Source: Bacteroidales bacterium (GTDB lineage Bacteria; Bacteroidota; Bacteroidia; Bacteroidales; Bacteroidaceae). Taken from it: DNA of 62,601 nucleotides. Location of the stretch: the NCBI GenBank assembly GCA_030528885.1, contig JAUMXY010000009.1, positions 1-62,601 on the forward strand, read 5' to 3'. The translations under genes were made by a program, and so were the position numbers. The notes under the pieces were generated by a model, which worked only from the letters and a program-made list of their open reading frames with translations, was not told the origin of the DNA and made no database searches. This document shows, in pieces, positions 52,871 through 62,382 of the stretch (position 1 is the stretch's first letter; each line of letters opens with the position of its first letter).

Positions 52871-53968
52871 ATGAAAAGAATATCAATCTTCATCACAGCT
52901 TTCCTGCTTGCTTTCACCTTGAGAGTGGAAGCACAAATCAAAGTAGAGGTATCTGAAACTGTCGAGTTGATGAGTATACTTTCACGGATGGCTGGATTTA
53001 GGGAATATTCTATGGATATGGCAGGCCAGTATACAAAAGATACAGAAATGTGGTTTGCTCCGTACAAAGAGCATCCCATCATCGCCTATTATCAAGGGCT
53101 TCACAACAATCATAGCATCGGATACGATGCCGTTATGAGTATGGCTATCCATCTTGACATCAACAAGGGTGAAGTCAGGTTCCTAGGCGAAAAGTCTGAC
53201 CTTGAAAAGCGTTGGCATAATGTGGATACAGACGATTTCGTCGCTCGGCTGAATCAGTTTTATACAGACACTCGTTTCCATGAGTTTTACCAGCAGCACC
53301 AAGAGTTCTATGAGGAAGGCTTGCGTACCTACGAGACTAATGTGATGCAGTATTTCCATCAGGAATGGTACGCACGGTTCTACGGTTCTGAACCAACGGA
53401 GAAGTTCCGAGTCGTTATCGGTTTCACAAACGGTGGAGGCAACTATGGACCCCACCGACAGCTTTCAGATCTGCCCAAGGAGGTATTTGCCATTGTAGGG
53501 TATTATGTTAATCCGCAGACAGGCAAAGCCTACGAGAAGGGGCTGGATTATGCTTCTACGCTCATCCACGAGTTCAATCATTCGTTCGTCAACCCTCTGC
53601 TCAATGACGACTCAAACATAGCAATGCTGAAGGAAATCGGCCAAAATCTGCTAAAACTATCACCCATAGGCATGCAGCGGCAGAACTATGCCCAATGGAA
53701 CATCGTAGTCAACGAGAGCATTGTCCGTGCTGCTGTCATCATTTACATGCTTGACAATGGTTTTAGCGTTGAGCAACAGTTGAAAGAGATTTTCGATAAT
53801 GTTTGCCGTGACTTCCGCTGGATGCCAGAATTGGTTGTAGCTCTTCGCACTTATGCCTCCCATCGTGAGCAATATAAGACCTTGAATGATTTCTATCCAG
53901 AGATTGCCCGTTGCCTTGGCAAGTATCTTGATGATGAAAAAGGAAGAATCGAAAAGGCATTGAAATAG
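52871..53968 (+). CDS. Exported DUF4932-like protein, putative zinc metalloprotease
   Basis: A 365-residue protein starting MKRISIFITAFLLAF with a signal peptide ending near VEAQ; the Met at 52838 only adds residues in front. The region STLIHEFNHSFVNPLL contains HExxH (HEFNH), the zinc-binding pattern of gluzincin-type metallopeptidases, and a later acidic residue in IVVNESIVRAAV could be the third ligand. The upstream VVIGFTNGGGNYGP is another conserved block of the family. A periplasmic or secreted peptidase is likely, but activity is not established. Confidence 0.75.
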   Translation: MKRISIFITAFLLAFTLRVEAQIKVEVSETVELMSILSRMAGFREYSMDMAGQYTKDTEMWFAPYKEHPIIAYYQGLHNNHSIGYDAVMSMAIHLDINKGEVRFLGEKSDLEKRWHNVDTDDFVARLNQFYTDTRFHEFYQQHQEFYEEGLRTYETNVMQYFHQEWYARFYGSEPTEKFRVVIGFTNGGGNYGPHRQLSDLPKEVFAIVGYYVNPQTGKAYEKGLDYASTLIHEFNHSFVNPLLNDDSNIAMLKEIGQNLLKLSPIGMQRQNYAQWNIVVNESIVRAAVIIYMLDNGFSVEQQLKEIFDNVCRDFRWMPELVVALRTYASHREQYKTLNDFYPEIARCLGKYLDDEKGRIEKALK

Positions 53969-54086
53969 TTTTAGGTGACAAATAATGCACATTATAATAT
54001 AACATACCATCATGCGTTACCGCCGCACAGGCTGCCGTTGAGGGATAATGAACCATGATATCATACTAAAAACGCATCAGTCTTAA

Positions 54087-54190
54087 GGGTACGCTTTTTT
54101 GTTTTTTCATGCTACTTTGAAAAGCGTACCCCTCGAGTCCGCTACACCGTACCCGAGGGGTACGGCATGTCGCACCCCTCGGGTACGCTT
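54087..54190. repeat. Cluster of five palindromic arms (GGGTACGC type)
   Basis: GGGTACGCTTTT (54087-54098) pairs with AAAAGCGTACCC (54120-54131) over 12 bases. CGTACCC and GGGGTACG form an inner hairpin (54148-54164). GGGTACGCTT (54181-54190) can pair with the arm at 54122-54131. Several exclusive folds are possible. The word CGTACCCGAGGGGT is shared with the composite repeat. Confidence 0.65.
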
Positions 54191-54339
54191 AAAAACTATT
54201 GGAAAAATGTTAATATTTAACCCAGACGTTTGTATATAATCGCGGTTATGTTAAATAATAAAATAAGGTAATAAAAATAATAATAGCCAACCTATCGTCT
54301 TTGTACATAGAGAAATTATCAAAAAACTTGCGGTAGTCA

Positions 54340-54369
54340 TCTGTCATACAAAATAATTGAGTGACTTTG
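54340..54369 (+). promoter_or_regulatory. Possible promoter of the GH26-TonB receptor unit
   Basis: TCTG (54340-54343), 18 bases and TGACTTTG (54362-54369). The block is shared with the helicase upstream region (344-373). Confidence 0.35.
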
Positions 54370-54455
54370 TTGACCATCACTATGGATTGTTGGTTTGCAA
54401 ATAGCCATAATTAATAGAACTCGTACTTAAAAACTAACATTTAATTTTTTTATTT

Positions 54456-55434
54456 ATGCTCAAACGAATCTTGTATAGTACGACATTTCTTCTGATGCTA
54501 TTAAATCTACAGGTATCTGCACAGAATGTGAATGAATCACCACGACCTATTGAGAAACTTTCAAATCCTAAAGCGAGCAAGCAGGCAAAAAAGCTGTACA
54601 AGAAACTGCTAAAGTATTCGGCAGACAAGAAGATGCTTTCTGGACAGATGTGGGCACCTTGGGGAGGAATCGATGAAATCGAGTATGTGCATGAAGTGAC
54701 AGGCAAATATCCGGCTGTAAGGGGGCATGATTTGATTCACGATGGTAGCAACAAGCGAGAACTGGAGCTGCTGATTGAGTGGTATCGCAAAGGCGGCATC
54801 CCTACTCTCATGTGGCATTGGGGTGCTCCAACAAAAGGTGAAGGATATGAACAGAGCAAGATGCGTATTGACGTAGAGAAATGTTTTATAGAGGGTACAC
54901 CAGAATATCATGCCATGTGGCAGGATCTGAGGCGTGTAGCTGACTGGCTGACCGTTCTTAGAGATGCAAAAGGTGCCTGTGCTTTGGCGTCCAATGCATG
55001 AATTTGATGGCAAATGGTTTTGGTATGGCAAAGGTGGCGGAGAGCTGTTTGTAAAGCTGTGGGTGACGATGTATGAATATTTTACAGAAGAACGAGGGCT
55101 TAACAACCTCATCTGGGTGCTTTGCCACAGCGGCAATATTGATGATGAATACAAGGTTGACAGAAAGTATTATGACATTTGCGGCCCTGATACTTACTCA
55201 AAGGAGGAACAAAAAAGACTCTATCGAGAGATAGAGCGGTTGTATGGCAAAGATATCGCTATTCCTCTCCATGAATGCGGCACTTTGCCCGACCCTGACG
55301 AATGCTTGAGAGATAACACCGTTTGGCTATGGTGGATGCTTTGGCACACTTCCCACTTGCAAGAGCATGACAAGGATGAGTTGAAACGCATTTATCATCA
55401 TTCGTCTGTCATCACTCTTGACGAACTGGAATAA
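54456..55434 (+). pseudogene. Secreted GH26 beta-mannanase, interrupted by a frameshift
   Basis: The two overlapping frames 54456-55001 and 54964-55434 together give one 325-residue GH26 enzyme. The signal peptide ends in LQVSAQ. Deleting one A from the A4 run at 54968-54971 restores RDAKVPVLWRPMHEFDGKWF, where the Glu is the GH26 acid/base; the nucleophile is probably the Glu in IPLHECGTLPD. The enzyme would cut beta-1,4-mannans. As read, translation stops soon after the shift, so the gene is broken, is a sequencing error, or depends on slippage. The TonB receptor gene starts 32 bases later. Confidence 0.85.
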
Positions 55435-55466
55435 TAAAACCGCATTTTATTCGTTATTCATTTTAT

Positions 55467-57863
55467 ATGAGACGATACATTGCTAATTTATATATATTGT
55501 GTGCCATGCTGTTTGGCGCATCAATGTGCCTGAAGGCTCAGTCGGTGTTGATAAAGGGAAAAGTGATTGACGACCAGAGAAGCCCTATCGAGTTGGCGCA
55601 AGTGCGTGTGGAAGGAACCGGATTTGGCGCTGTTTGTAATTTACAAGGAGAATACAGACTTACGTGCGAGAGTAGCGACTCTGTTGTCGTTGTTTTCTCT
55701 ATGATTGGCTATGAAACTCGCAAACGTGTCTTGAAGAACCCTGTGGATTCTGTAACGCTGAATGTCACACTCCCCCCTCTTGGATATCAGCTGGGGGAGG
55801 TGCAGGTGAATGAAATTCGACGTCAAACAAGTACGATGACGGACGTAAGCATGGAAGACATGAAACACATGGGCAATGCAAGCGGAGGTGGCGTGGAAAA
55901 ACTCATTACGAGCCAAGCAGGTGTTTCCACGCACAACGAGTTGTCATCGCAGTATAATGTAAGAGGTGGCTCGTTTGATGAGAATTCTGTGTATATCAAT
56001 GGTATAGAAGTTTATCGCCCCCTACTCATTCGCAGCGGTCAGCAAGAGGGGCTCAGCATTATCAACCCTGACATGGTGGAGCGAATAGGCTTTTCTGCTG
56101 GCGGTTTCGAAGCACGCTATGGCGAGAAAATGTCGAGTGTGCTGGACATTACTTACAAGAAGGTGAAAGGGTTTGAAGGGAGTGTGAGCGGGAGTTTGCT
56201 GGGAGCAAGTGCCTATTTGGGATTTGGAACTGAGAAATTCTCTATGACTCACGCGCTTCGCTATAAGACAATGAAGAACTTGCTTGGTACGCTTGACACC
56301 AAAGGAGAATATGATCCTAAAAACTTTGATTATCAAACTTATTTGAGCTGGATGCCGAATCAACGGTGGAGCATCGACGCCATAGGTGTAATCTCTACCA
56401 ATGACTATGACTTTACGCCTAGCGACCGCACCACCAAGTTTGGTACATCGGAAGACGTGAAGGAATTTAAGGTGTACTTTGATGGTAGTGAACAAGACAA
56501 GTTCCATACGTATTTTGGTGCACTTTCAACTACTTACCACTTCAACAAGCTCAATTCTTTAACCTTCAATCTTTCTGCCTTTAAGACTCAGGAGCGAGAG
56601 ACTTTCGACATCAACGGAGAGTATTGGTTGAATAATGATGGCGATGATGAGAGCTTGGGTATAGGCACTTACCATGAACATGCGCGCAACAGGTTGAACG
56701 CAAGCATGGTGAATGTGGGATTGGCAGGAGAAAGCCGTTTTACCAGCCATCAGCTGCGCTATGGACTTCTGATGAAGATGGAAGACGTGGACGAGACGAT
56801 GCGTGAATGGGAAATGCGCGACTCTGCAGGCTATTCACTTCCCCACTCTCCTGATCGCCTTGACCTCATCTACAACATGGTTTCTGCCAATAGCGAAAAG
56901 TCAAAGCATTATGAGTTTTTCGTTCAGGACACTTACAGGAAACATTTCAACGAGGGTGAATTGGTGCTCAATTACGGCGCTCGCTTGACACATTGGGATT
57001 GGAACAAGGAAACGCTCTTCTCGCCACGTGCAACCTTAGCATTCACTCCCGCTAAAAATGAGAATCTCCTCTATCGTTTCTCTACAGGGGTTTACTACCA
57101 GACGCCCTTCTACAAGGAGATGCGCGACACGACAACCGTCAACGGCAACACTACGGCTTTTCTGCACCCCAATATCAAGTCGCAGCAAAGTATACATTTC
57201 GTATTGGGCATGGAGTATAAGTTCCGCCTCAGCCAGCGCCCCTTCAAATTCACAGCTGAAGCCTACTACAAGGCGCTCAACAATCTCATCCCGTACAACA
57301 TAGACAATGTGCGAGTGGTTTATTATGGCGGAAACATATCCAAAGGATACGCCATGGGACTTGACATGAAAATCTACGGTGAATTCGTGCCAGGAACTTC
57401 TTCGTGGCTGAGTGTCGGCATCATGAAAACGGAAGAGAAAATAAACGGAGGCGATTATGTGCCTCGCCCAACTGACCAGCGGCTTAACTGCGCGGTCTTC
57501 TTCAGCGATTATTTTCCCAACACCGACCGCTGGAAGATGACTATACAAGGACACTATGCAGGAGGACTCCCTTTTGGCCCTCCTCACTCAGGACGCGAGA
57601 AGCAGGTGTTCCGCATGAAAAGCTACCGTCGTGTTGACTTAGGGTTGAGCTATCGCCTGCTGAACAACGAAGACGAGCACATTTATAACGGCATAGGCAG
57701 ACATTTCAGAAACATCTGGCTTGGCATCGATGCATTTAACATTCTTGGCATCTCCAACGTAAACAGCTATTATTGGGTGACCGACATTACAAATAACCAA
57801 TATGCAGTACCCAATTACCTTACAGGAAGGCAAATTAATGCACGTTTGTTATTCGAGTTTTAA
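55467..57863 (+). CDS. TonB-dependent outer-membrane receptor
   Basis: A 798-residue receptor with a signal peptide (1-24). Residues ~25-105 form a carboxypeptidase-regulatory-like domain (IKGKVIDDQRSPIELAQVRV), followed by a plug (SSQYNVRGGSFDENSVYING, then GFSAGGFEARYGEKM) and a barrel of aromatic strands ending in INARLLFEF. It is shorter than SusC, and no SusD partner follows, so an oligosaccharide SusCD role is not supported; a metal chelate, peptide or vitamin substrate is possible. It follows the mannanase by 32 bases. Confidence 0.9.
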   Translation: MRRYIANLYILCAMLFGASMCLKAQSVLIKGKVIDDQRSPIELAQVRVEGTGFGAVCNLQGEYRLTCESSDSVVVVFSMIGYETRKRVLKNPVDSVTLNVTLPPLGYQLGEVQVNEIRRQTSTMTDVSMEDMKHMGNASGGGVEKLITSQAGVSTHNELSSQYNVRGGSFDENSVYINGIEVYRPLLIRSGQQEGLSIINPDMVERIGFSAGGFEARYGEKMSSVLDITYKKVKGFEGSVSGSLLGASAYLGFGTEKFSMTHALRYKTMKNLLGTLDTKGEYDPKNFDYQTYLSWMPNQRWSIDAIGVISTNDYDFTPSDRTTKFGTSEDVKEFKVYFDGSEQDKFHTYFGALSTTYHFNKLNSLTFNLSAFKTQERETFDINGEYWLNNDGDDESLGIGTYHEHARNRLNASMVNVGLAGESRFTSHQLRYGLLMKMEDVDETMREWEMRDSAGYSLPHSPDRLDLIYNMVSANSEKSKHYEFFVQDTYRKHFNEGELVLNYGARLTHWDWNKETLFSPRATLAFTPAKNENLLYRFSTGVYYQTPFYKEMRDTTTVNGNTTAFLHPNIKSQQSIHFVLGMEYKFRLSQRPFKFTAEAYYKALNNLIPYNIDNVRVVYYGGNISKGYAMGLDMKIYGEFVPGTSSWLSVGIMKTEEKINGGDYVPRPTDQRLNCAVFFSDYFPNTDRWKMTIQGHYAGGLPFGPPHSGREKQVFRMKSYRRVDLGLSYRLLNNEDEHIYNGIGRHFRNIWLGIDAFNILGISNVNSYYWVTDITNNQYAVPNYLTGRQINARLLFEF

Positions 57864-57916
57864 TAATAATACTTAAATTTGCATCCTATTGTTGACTGAA
57901 TATTAAAAAAGATAAA

Positions 57917-58738
57917 ATGGCAGGATATTTGGTAGATGACCAACGCAAGGTCACGACACACCGACTGATTCAGATGAAAGCTGAAGGCAAGAAGATTGCC
58001 ATGCTCACATCTTACGACTATACAACAGCAACTATCACCGATGGCGCAGGCATTGACATCATCCTTGTTGGCGACTCAGCCAGCAATGTCATGGCTGGCA
58101 ACTGGACAACGCTCCCCATCACGCTCGACCAAATGATTTACCACGCAAAAAGCGTCGTAAGAGGCGTCAAGCGCGCATTGGTTATATGCGACATGCCATT
58201 CGGAACTTATCAGGTAAACGAAACGGAAGCTGTCAGCAACGCCATCCGAATCATGAAGGAGACGCATTGCGATGCCCTTAAGCTCGAAGGTGGTGTGGAA
58301 ATCATTCCAGCGGTTAAGAAAATCCTTGATGCAGGCATCCCTATCTGCGGACATCTTGGGCTCACACCACAGGCAATTAACAAGTTCGGCACCTATTCCG
58401 TTCGTGCGAAAGAAGAAGCCGAGGCGCAGAAACTGATTAGTGATGCACATGCGCTTGAAGAGGCTGGATGCTTCGCCGTAGTGCTTGAGAAGATACCTGC
58501 CGCACTTGCTACACGAGTAGCGCAAGAGCTCACCATTCCCGTCATTGGTATCGGAGCTGGAGGCGGATGTGATGGTCAAGTGCTTGTCATTGCCGACATG
58601 CTTGGCATGACACGCGGATTCTCCCCCAAGTTCCTCCGCCGTTACGCCGACCTCAATACCATCATGACTGATGCCATCGGCCGCTATGTAGAGGATGTCA
58701 AGCAGGGAGCATTCCCTAATGAAAACGAACAATACTAA
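57917..58738 (+). CDS. panB: 3-methyl-2-oxobutanoate hydroxymethyltransferase
   Basis: A 273-residue enzyme of the PEP mutase-like barrel type. [32 protein letters not shown] (metal-binding Asp), CDALKLEGG and [19 protein letters not shown] are PanB signatures. It adds a hydroxymethyl group from methylene-THF to 2-oxoisovalerate, the first step to pantoate. A TAAATTTG box at 57874-57881 may be its promoter. pgk follows after 36 bases. Confidence 0.97.
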   Translation: MAGYLVDDQRKVTTHRLIQMKAEGKKIAMLTSYDYTTATITDGAGIDIILVGDSASNVMAGNWTTLPITLDQMIYHAKSVVRGVKRALVICDMPFGTYQVNETEAVSNAIRIMKETHCDALKLEGGVEIIPAVKKILDAGIPICGHLGLTPQAINKFGTYSVRAKEEAEAQKLISDAHALEEAGCFAVVLEKIPAALATRVAQELTIPVIGIGAGGGCDGQVLVIADMLGMTRGFSPKFLRRYADLNTIMTDAIGRYVEDVKQGAFPNENEQY

Positions 58739-58774
58739 AAGCATTATTTACAAATAATCATTAAAATTACAACT

Positions 58775-60043
58775 ATGACAATTAATGAGTACAGCTTTGC
58801 CGGCAAAAAGGCTATCGTACGCGTTGACTTCAACGTACCCATCCAAGACGGTAAAATCACAGACGACACTCGTATCCGCGGTGCCCTCCCTACCCTCAAG
58901 CTCATCCTTGAGAAAGGTGGTGCACTCATCATCATGTCCCACATGGGCAAGCCAAAGGGCAAGGTTAAGCCAGAGCTTTCACTCAAGCAGATTGTACCTG
59001 CAGTAAGCGAAGCGCTCGGCGTTCCTGTACAGTTTGCTGACGACTGTCAGAAAGCTGACGCACAGGCAGCTGCGCTCAAGCCAGGTGAAGTTCTCCTGCT
59101 CGAAAACCTCCGCTACTACCCAGAAGAAGAAGGTAAGCCTGTAGGCGTAGAAAAGGGCACTCCTGAGTTTGACGAAGCTAAGAAGGCAATGAAGGCAAGC
59201 CAGAAGGAGTTCGCTAAGAAACTCGCTTCATACGCTGACTGCTGGGTAATGGATGCATTCGGTACAGCTCACCGCAAGCACGCTTCAACAGCTGTCATCG
59301 CTGACTACTTCGACAAGGACAACGTGATGCTCGGTCTCCTTATGGAAAAGGAAGTGCAGGCAGTAGATAACGTTCTCTCTAACATCAAGCGTCCATTCGT
59401 TGCTATCATGGGCGGTTCAAAAGTATCTTCAAAGATTGGTATCATCGAGAACCTCCTCGGCAAGGTTGACAAGCTCATCCTCTGTGGTGGTATGACATAC
59501 ACATTCTCTAAGGCACACGGCGGTGAAATCGGTGACTCTATCGTAGAGCTCGATAAGCTGGATGTAGCACTTGGCGTAGAAGAACTCGCTAAGAAGAACG
59601 GCGTTGAGCTTGTTCTTGGTGAGGATTCTGTATGCTGCACAGGTTATGACTTCTCTTCTTTCTCTGTTAAGCCAGGAGCTGAAATCAAGGTATTCCCATC
59701 TACAGCTATCGAAGCTGGCTGGGATGGTCTTGACGCTGGTCCTATTAGCCGCGAGAAGTTCGCTAAGGCTATCGAAGGCGCAAAGACAATCCTTTGGAAT
59801 GGTCCTGCAGGTTGCTTCGAGTGTGACGACTTCACAGCAGGTTCTCGTGCAATCGGCGAAGCTGTAGCAAAGGCAACAGCTGAAGGCGCATTCTCTCTCA
59901 TCGGTGGTGGCGACTCTGTTGCATGTGTTAACAAGTTCGGCCTTGCTGATCAGGTATCATACATCTCTACAGGTGGTGGCGCTCTCCTCGAAGCTATCGA
60001 AGGTAAGGTGCTTCCAGGCGTAGCAGCAGTAAAGGGCGAATAA
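58775..60043 (+). CDS. pgk: Phosphoglycerate kinase
   Basis: A 422-residue enzyme. [16 protein letters not shown] is the N-terminal substrate motif, [14 protein letters not shown] the hinge region and [13 protein letters not shown] the nucleotide-binding block. It converts 1,3-bisphosphoglycerate + ADP to 3-phosphoglycerate + ATP. Codon use is strongly biased, as in ppdK. A perfect terminator follows. Confidence 0.98.
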   Translation: MTINEYSFAGKKAIVRVDFNVPIQDGKITDDTRIRGALPTLKLILEKGGALIIMSHMGKPKGKVKPELSLKQIVPAVSEALGVPVQFADDCQKADAQAAALKPGEVLLLENLRYYPEEEGKPVGVEKGTPEFDEAKKAMKASQKEFAKKLASYADCWVMDAFGTAHRKHASTAVIADYFDKDNVMLGLLMEKEVQAVDNVLSNIKRPFVAIMGGSKVSSKIGIIENLLGKVDKLILCGGMTYTFSKAHGGEIGDSIVELDKLDVALGVEELAKKNGVELVLGEDSVCCTGYDFSSFSVKPGAEIKVFPSTAIEAGWDGLDAGPISREKFAKAIEGAKTILWNGPAGCFECDDFTAGSRAIGEAVAKATAEGAFSLIGGGDSVACVNKFGLADQVSYISTGGGALLEAIEGKVLPGVAAVKGE

Positions 60044-60078
60044 TTCATTCTCCCTTGCAGCCAACTGCATAAATAGAT

Positions 60079-60114
60079 AAAGGAATCGTGTCAAAGTGGC
60101 ACGATTCCTTTTCT
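60079..60114 (+). terminator. Terminator of pgk
   Basis: AAAGGAATCGTG pairs perfectly with CACGATTCCTTT, and TTCTTGTT continues the T-rich tail. Confidence 0.88.
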
Positions 60115-60182
60115 TGTTATATGCTGTGATTATTGTATGCTTTCGGATTGGAAGAAAGAAGGTAGCATGAAATGGAAGGGCG

Positions 60183-61787
60183 TTAGAGGTCGCCGATGAT
60201 GTTCATCTCCTTCCAATGGTGCGCCTTTCTGTATTTATCTACAGAGGCGGCAGGCACATGGATGTTGATGTCTTTGCGGTTAAAAATGACGGAAACCGTC
60301 TGTGGCTCAATTGAGTAATTGTAAACATCCTTGAGGCTGTCGCAGCGGTAGAATGCGTATTCGCCAATGGTCGTGACGTTTGCAGGGATGTCGATTTCTT
60401 TCAAACTCTTGCATTCCCAAAACACACCGCGGCTGATTTCCTTTAGTGTTGACGGCATGCTGACGCCTGTCAAGTTGAAGCAGCAAGCAAAGGCGTCAAG
60501 CTCCAGCAATACCACCCCTTCTGGTATGTGGATTGTCTTCAGATTACAGCATTCTGCAAATGAAGCATGACCGACTATTTCCAGATTTTTCGATAGCAGC
60601 ACGTTCTTTATGCCCGTTCTCTTGAAACTGGCGAATTCGGTTTTTGTCATGCCTTCGGGGATGGATAGGTTTGTGAGTTGGGTGCATCCCAAAAATGCTT
60701 CTTCGCCAATTCTCCCCAAGCTATTGGGCAAGAATGCGCTTGTAATCGCAATCATGTTCTCCTTGAATGCGCAGTCCTCTATCTCGGTTGTGTGGTAAGT
60801 CTTGCCGTCAATCTTTATGCTATCTCTGATGTAAAGATTGATGAAGTCTGTAGTGACCTCCTTTCCCATTTGTGCGCCAATTACCATGCAGGTGGCGTTG
60901 TCTTCCGAAGTAATCTTGTAGTGTATTCCGTCAATTGTCGCGTCCTTCCTCATCTCCAGCACCAGCAACCTGTGCTCCTCGGTTCCCTCAAACTGTTTCC
61001 AGCCATATAGGGCAGCGCTAAGTATCGTGATGGTGAGGAGGATGGTCATGGCAATCTTGTCTCGCCTGTTCAACGCTTTGATTACCTCGTCGGCTGTGGC
61101 ATATCGCTTTGCCTTGTCTTCGTGAAGGCAGTGCTTCATGATATTGCTCAGGTGTTTGGGAAGTTTCTTTTCTGTTTTCTGCTCGATGTATTCCAACAGC
61201 TTTCCTATGCCATAGATGTCTGTACGGGCATCTACATCGTCGAGACGTTCTTCTATAAGCTCTGGTGCTGCATACTTGTGTGTACTTTCAGCCGTATAGT
61301 CGTTGCAGTCGGCAAAGCAGCCGCCTAAATCTGTCAGTTTCACGTCATTGCTGATTTGTGTCAGCATGATGTTTTCGGGCTTCAAATCCAGATAGGCGAT
61401 GTTCTTGCTGTGCAATGCCTTGAGTGCTTCCAGCAGTTGCTTGAGCATCTTGACCGTATTGCGTTGGTTACGAAAGTAGGCAGGTTCCGTTTCCATTTTC
61501 TCTGCCATGCTCATGCCGTTGATGTGCTCCATCAGCACATAGAGGCCTTGCTCGTCTTCGTTGATTCCTACATATTTCACAATATGGGGAGAGCTTATTT
61601 GCCTTCCTGCATCAAACTCCTTGTACATGGCCATTCGATGCCGCAGGTCATTCTTGCAGCTTTCAGCCAGTTGCTTCTTGAAATAGTTCTTTCCGTCGAT
61701 TACAACAACCGACGTGATTGCCTTTCCGCAGTTCTTTTCTTTGGATGTATGGCTGTCCTTAGCCAGGATGAAATCAGAAGAGTTCAT
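60183..61787 (-). CDS. Membrane Ser/Thr protein kinase with exported leucine-rich repeats
   Basis: A 534-residue protein. Residues ~1-240 form a eukaryotic-like kinase: the invariant Lys region is VIDGKNYFKKQ, the catalytic loop is IAYLDLKPENIML (HRD changed to YLD) and the metal motif is DLGG in place of DFG. One membrane helix follows (AMTILLTITILSAALYG, about 250-267). The C-terminal ~250 residues are BspA-type LRR_5 repeats (LPNSLGRIGEEAFLGCTQL, IPANVTTIGEYAFYRCDSL), which would face the periplasm. I choose the Met at 61787, four bases after the stop of the upstream gene. It could transmit an outside protein contact to the cytoplasm; that is inference. Confidence 0.82.
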   Translation of the reverse strand: MNSSDFILAKDSHTSKEKNCGKAITSVVVIDGKNYFKKQLAESCKNDLRHRMAMYKEFDAGRQISSPHIVKYVGINEDEQGLYVLMEHINGMSMAEKMETEPAYFRNQRNTVKMLKQLLEALKALHSKNIAYLDLKPENIMLTQISNDVKLTDLGGCFADCNDYTAESTHKYAAPELIEERLDDVDARTDIYGIGKLLEYIEQKTEKKLPKHLSNIMKHCLHEDKAKRYATADEVIKALNRRDKIAMTILLTITILSAALYGWKQFEGTEEHRLLVLEMRKDATIDGIHYKITSEDNATCMVIGAQMGKEVTTDFINLYIRDSIKIDGKTYHTTEIEDCAFKENMIAITSAFLPNSLGRIGEEAFLGCTQLTNLSIPEGMTKTEFASFKRTGIKNVLLSKNLEIVGHASFAECCNLKTIHIPEGVVLLELDAFACCFNLTGVSMPSTLKEISRGVFWECKSLKEIDIPANVTTIGEYAFYRCDSLKDVYNYSIEPQTVSVIFNRKDINIHVPAASVDKYRKAHHWKEMNIIGDL

Positions 61788-61791
61788 TTGC

Positions 61792-62382
61792 CTATTTCTG
61801 TCCCAGCAGTTCAAATTCTATGCCGCCAATTTTTCCGCAGATGTAGTCACACGATTCGGTGAGCGACCCGCCTTTCACGTTCTTGAGCAGCAACGCCTCG
61901 TTCTTTGTAAATGTTTCGCAATGAAGCGTCATCCCTGGTTCCATCTTGCTGTTTTCTGATGACACGACGCTGAAGAGGTCGCCGTCCCCTTCGTGACGAA
62001 GCACCAGCACACGCTGAGGGTACCAACTGATTTTTATCATTTCGCCGTTTCCCATCAGAAAGCACAGCTGGGTGTCGTGTTTTACAAACTCGCTCGAATA
62101 GCGGTTCGTTTCATCCTGATAGTTGCAAAAGTCTTTATAATCCTTGAATCCGAGCATATCCGAGAGGATGTTCAGCGTTCTTGTCTGAGGAGTTGGCGTC
62201 TCTTGCTTCAGGTATCCCCACATACGCTTCAAAGTCGTAGGGCTTATCAGTTCATGCCGCTCGGCATGTATTATGTCTGCCAGATACACGAAGTCGCCAT
62301 GCACACGTGGTTGCTTACCTAGACGCTCCTCCACCTTCTCTTTCAGAGTTTCAATATATCTATCCATTTTTGCCCTTTTCAT
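61792..62382 (-). CDS. Putative HTH-type protein paired with the kinase
   Basis: A 196-residue protein. The first ~90 residues are helical with LISPTTLKRMWGYL, resembling the recognition part of an HTH fold seen in Bacteroidota proteins of this type. The rest is beta-rich (SWYPQRVLVLRHEGDGDLFS). It ends four bases before the kinase start, so the pair is an operon and the protein may be a substrate or regulator of the kinase. An alternative start is the Met at 62367, preceded by a purine-rich AAAAGGG. Confidence 0.72.
   Translation of the reverse strand: MKRAKMDRYIETLKEKVEERLGKQPRVHGDFVYLADIIHAERHELISPTTLKRMWGYLKQETPTPQTRTLNILSDMLGFKDYKDFCNYQDETNRYSSEFVKHDTQLCFLMGNGEMIKISWYPQRVLVLRHEGDGDLFSVVSSENSKMEPGMTLHCETFTKNEALLLKNVKGGSLTESCDYICGKIGGIEFELLGQK

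Larger units (their letters stand above)
53969..54455. other. Intergenic region with ppdK-like vestige and palindrome cluster
   Basis: No intact gene is seen. It holds a short segment resembling the 3' end of ppdK (about 54014-54048), a cluster of GGGTACGC/GCGTACCC arms (54087-54190), then A/T-rich DNA and a promoter-like block at 54337-54369 before the GH26 gene. Confidence 0.6.

Noticed and set aside
54456-55434. Programmed frameshift in GH26
   Set aside because: The A4 run is short and there is no slippery heptamer or downstream pseudoknot visible; mutation or read error is simpler.
55467-57863. SusC-type receptor of a polysaccharide utilisation locus
   Set aside because: It is only about 800 residues long and no SusD-like gene follows; panB comes next.
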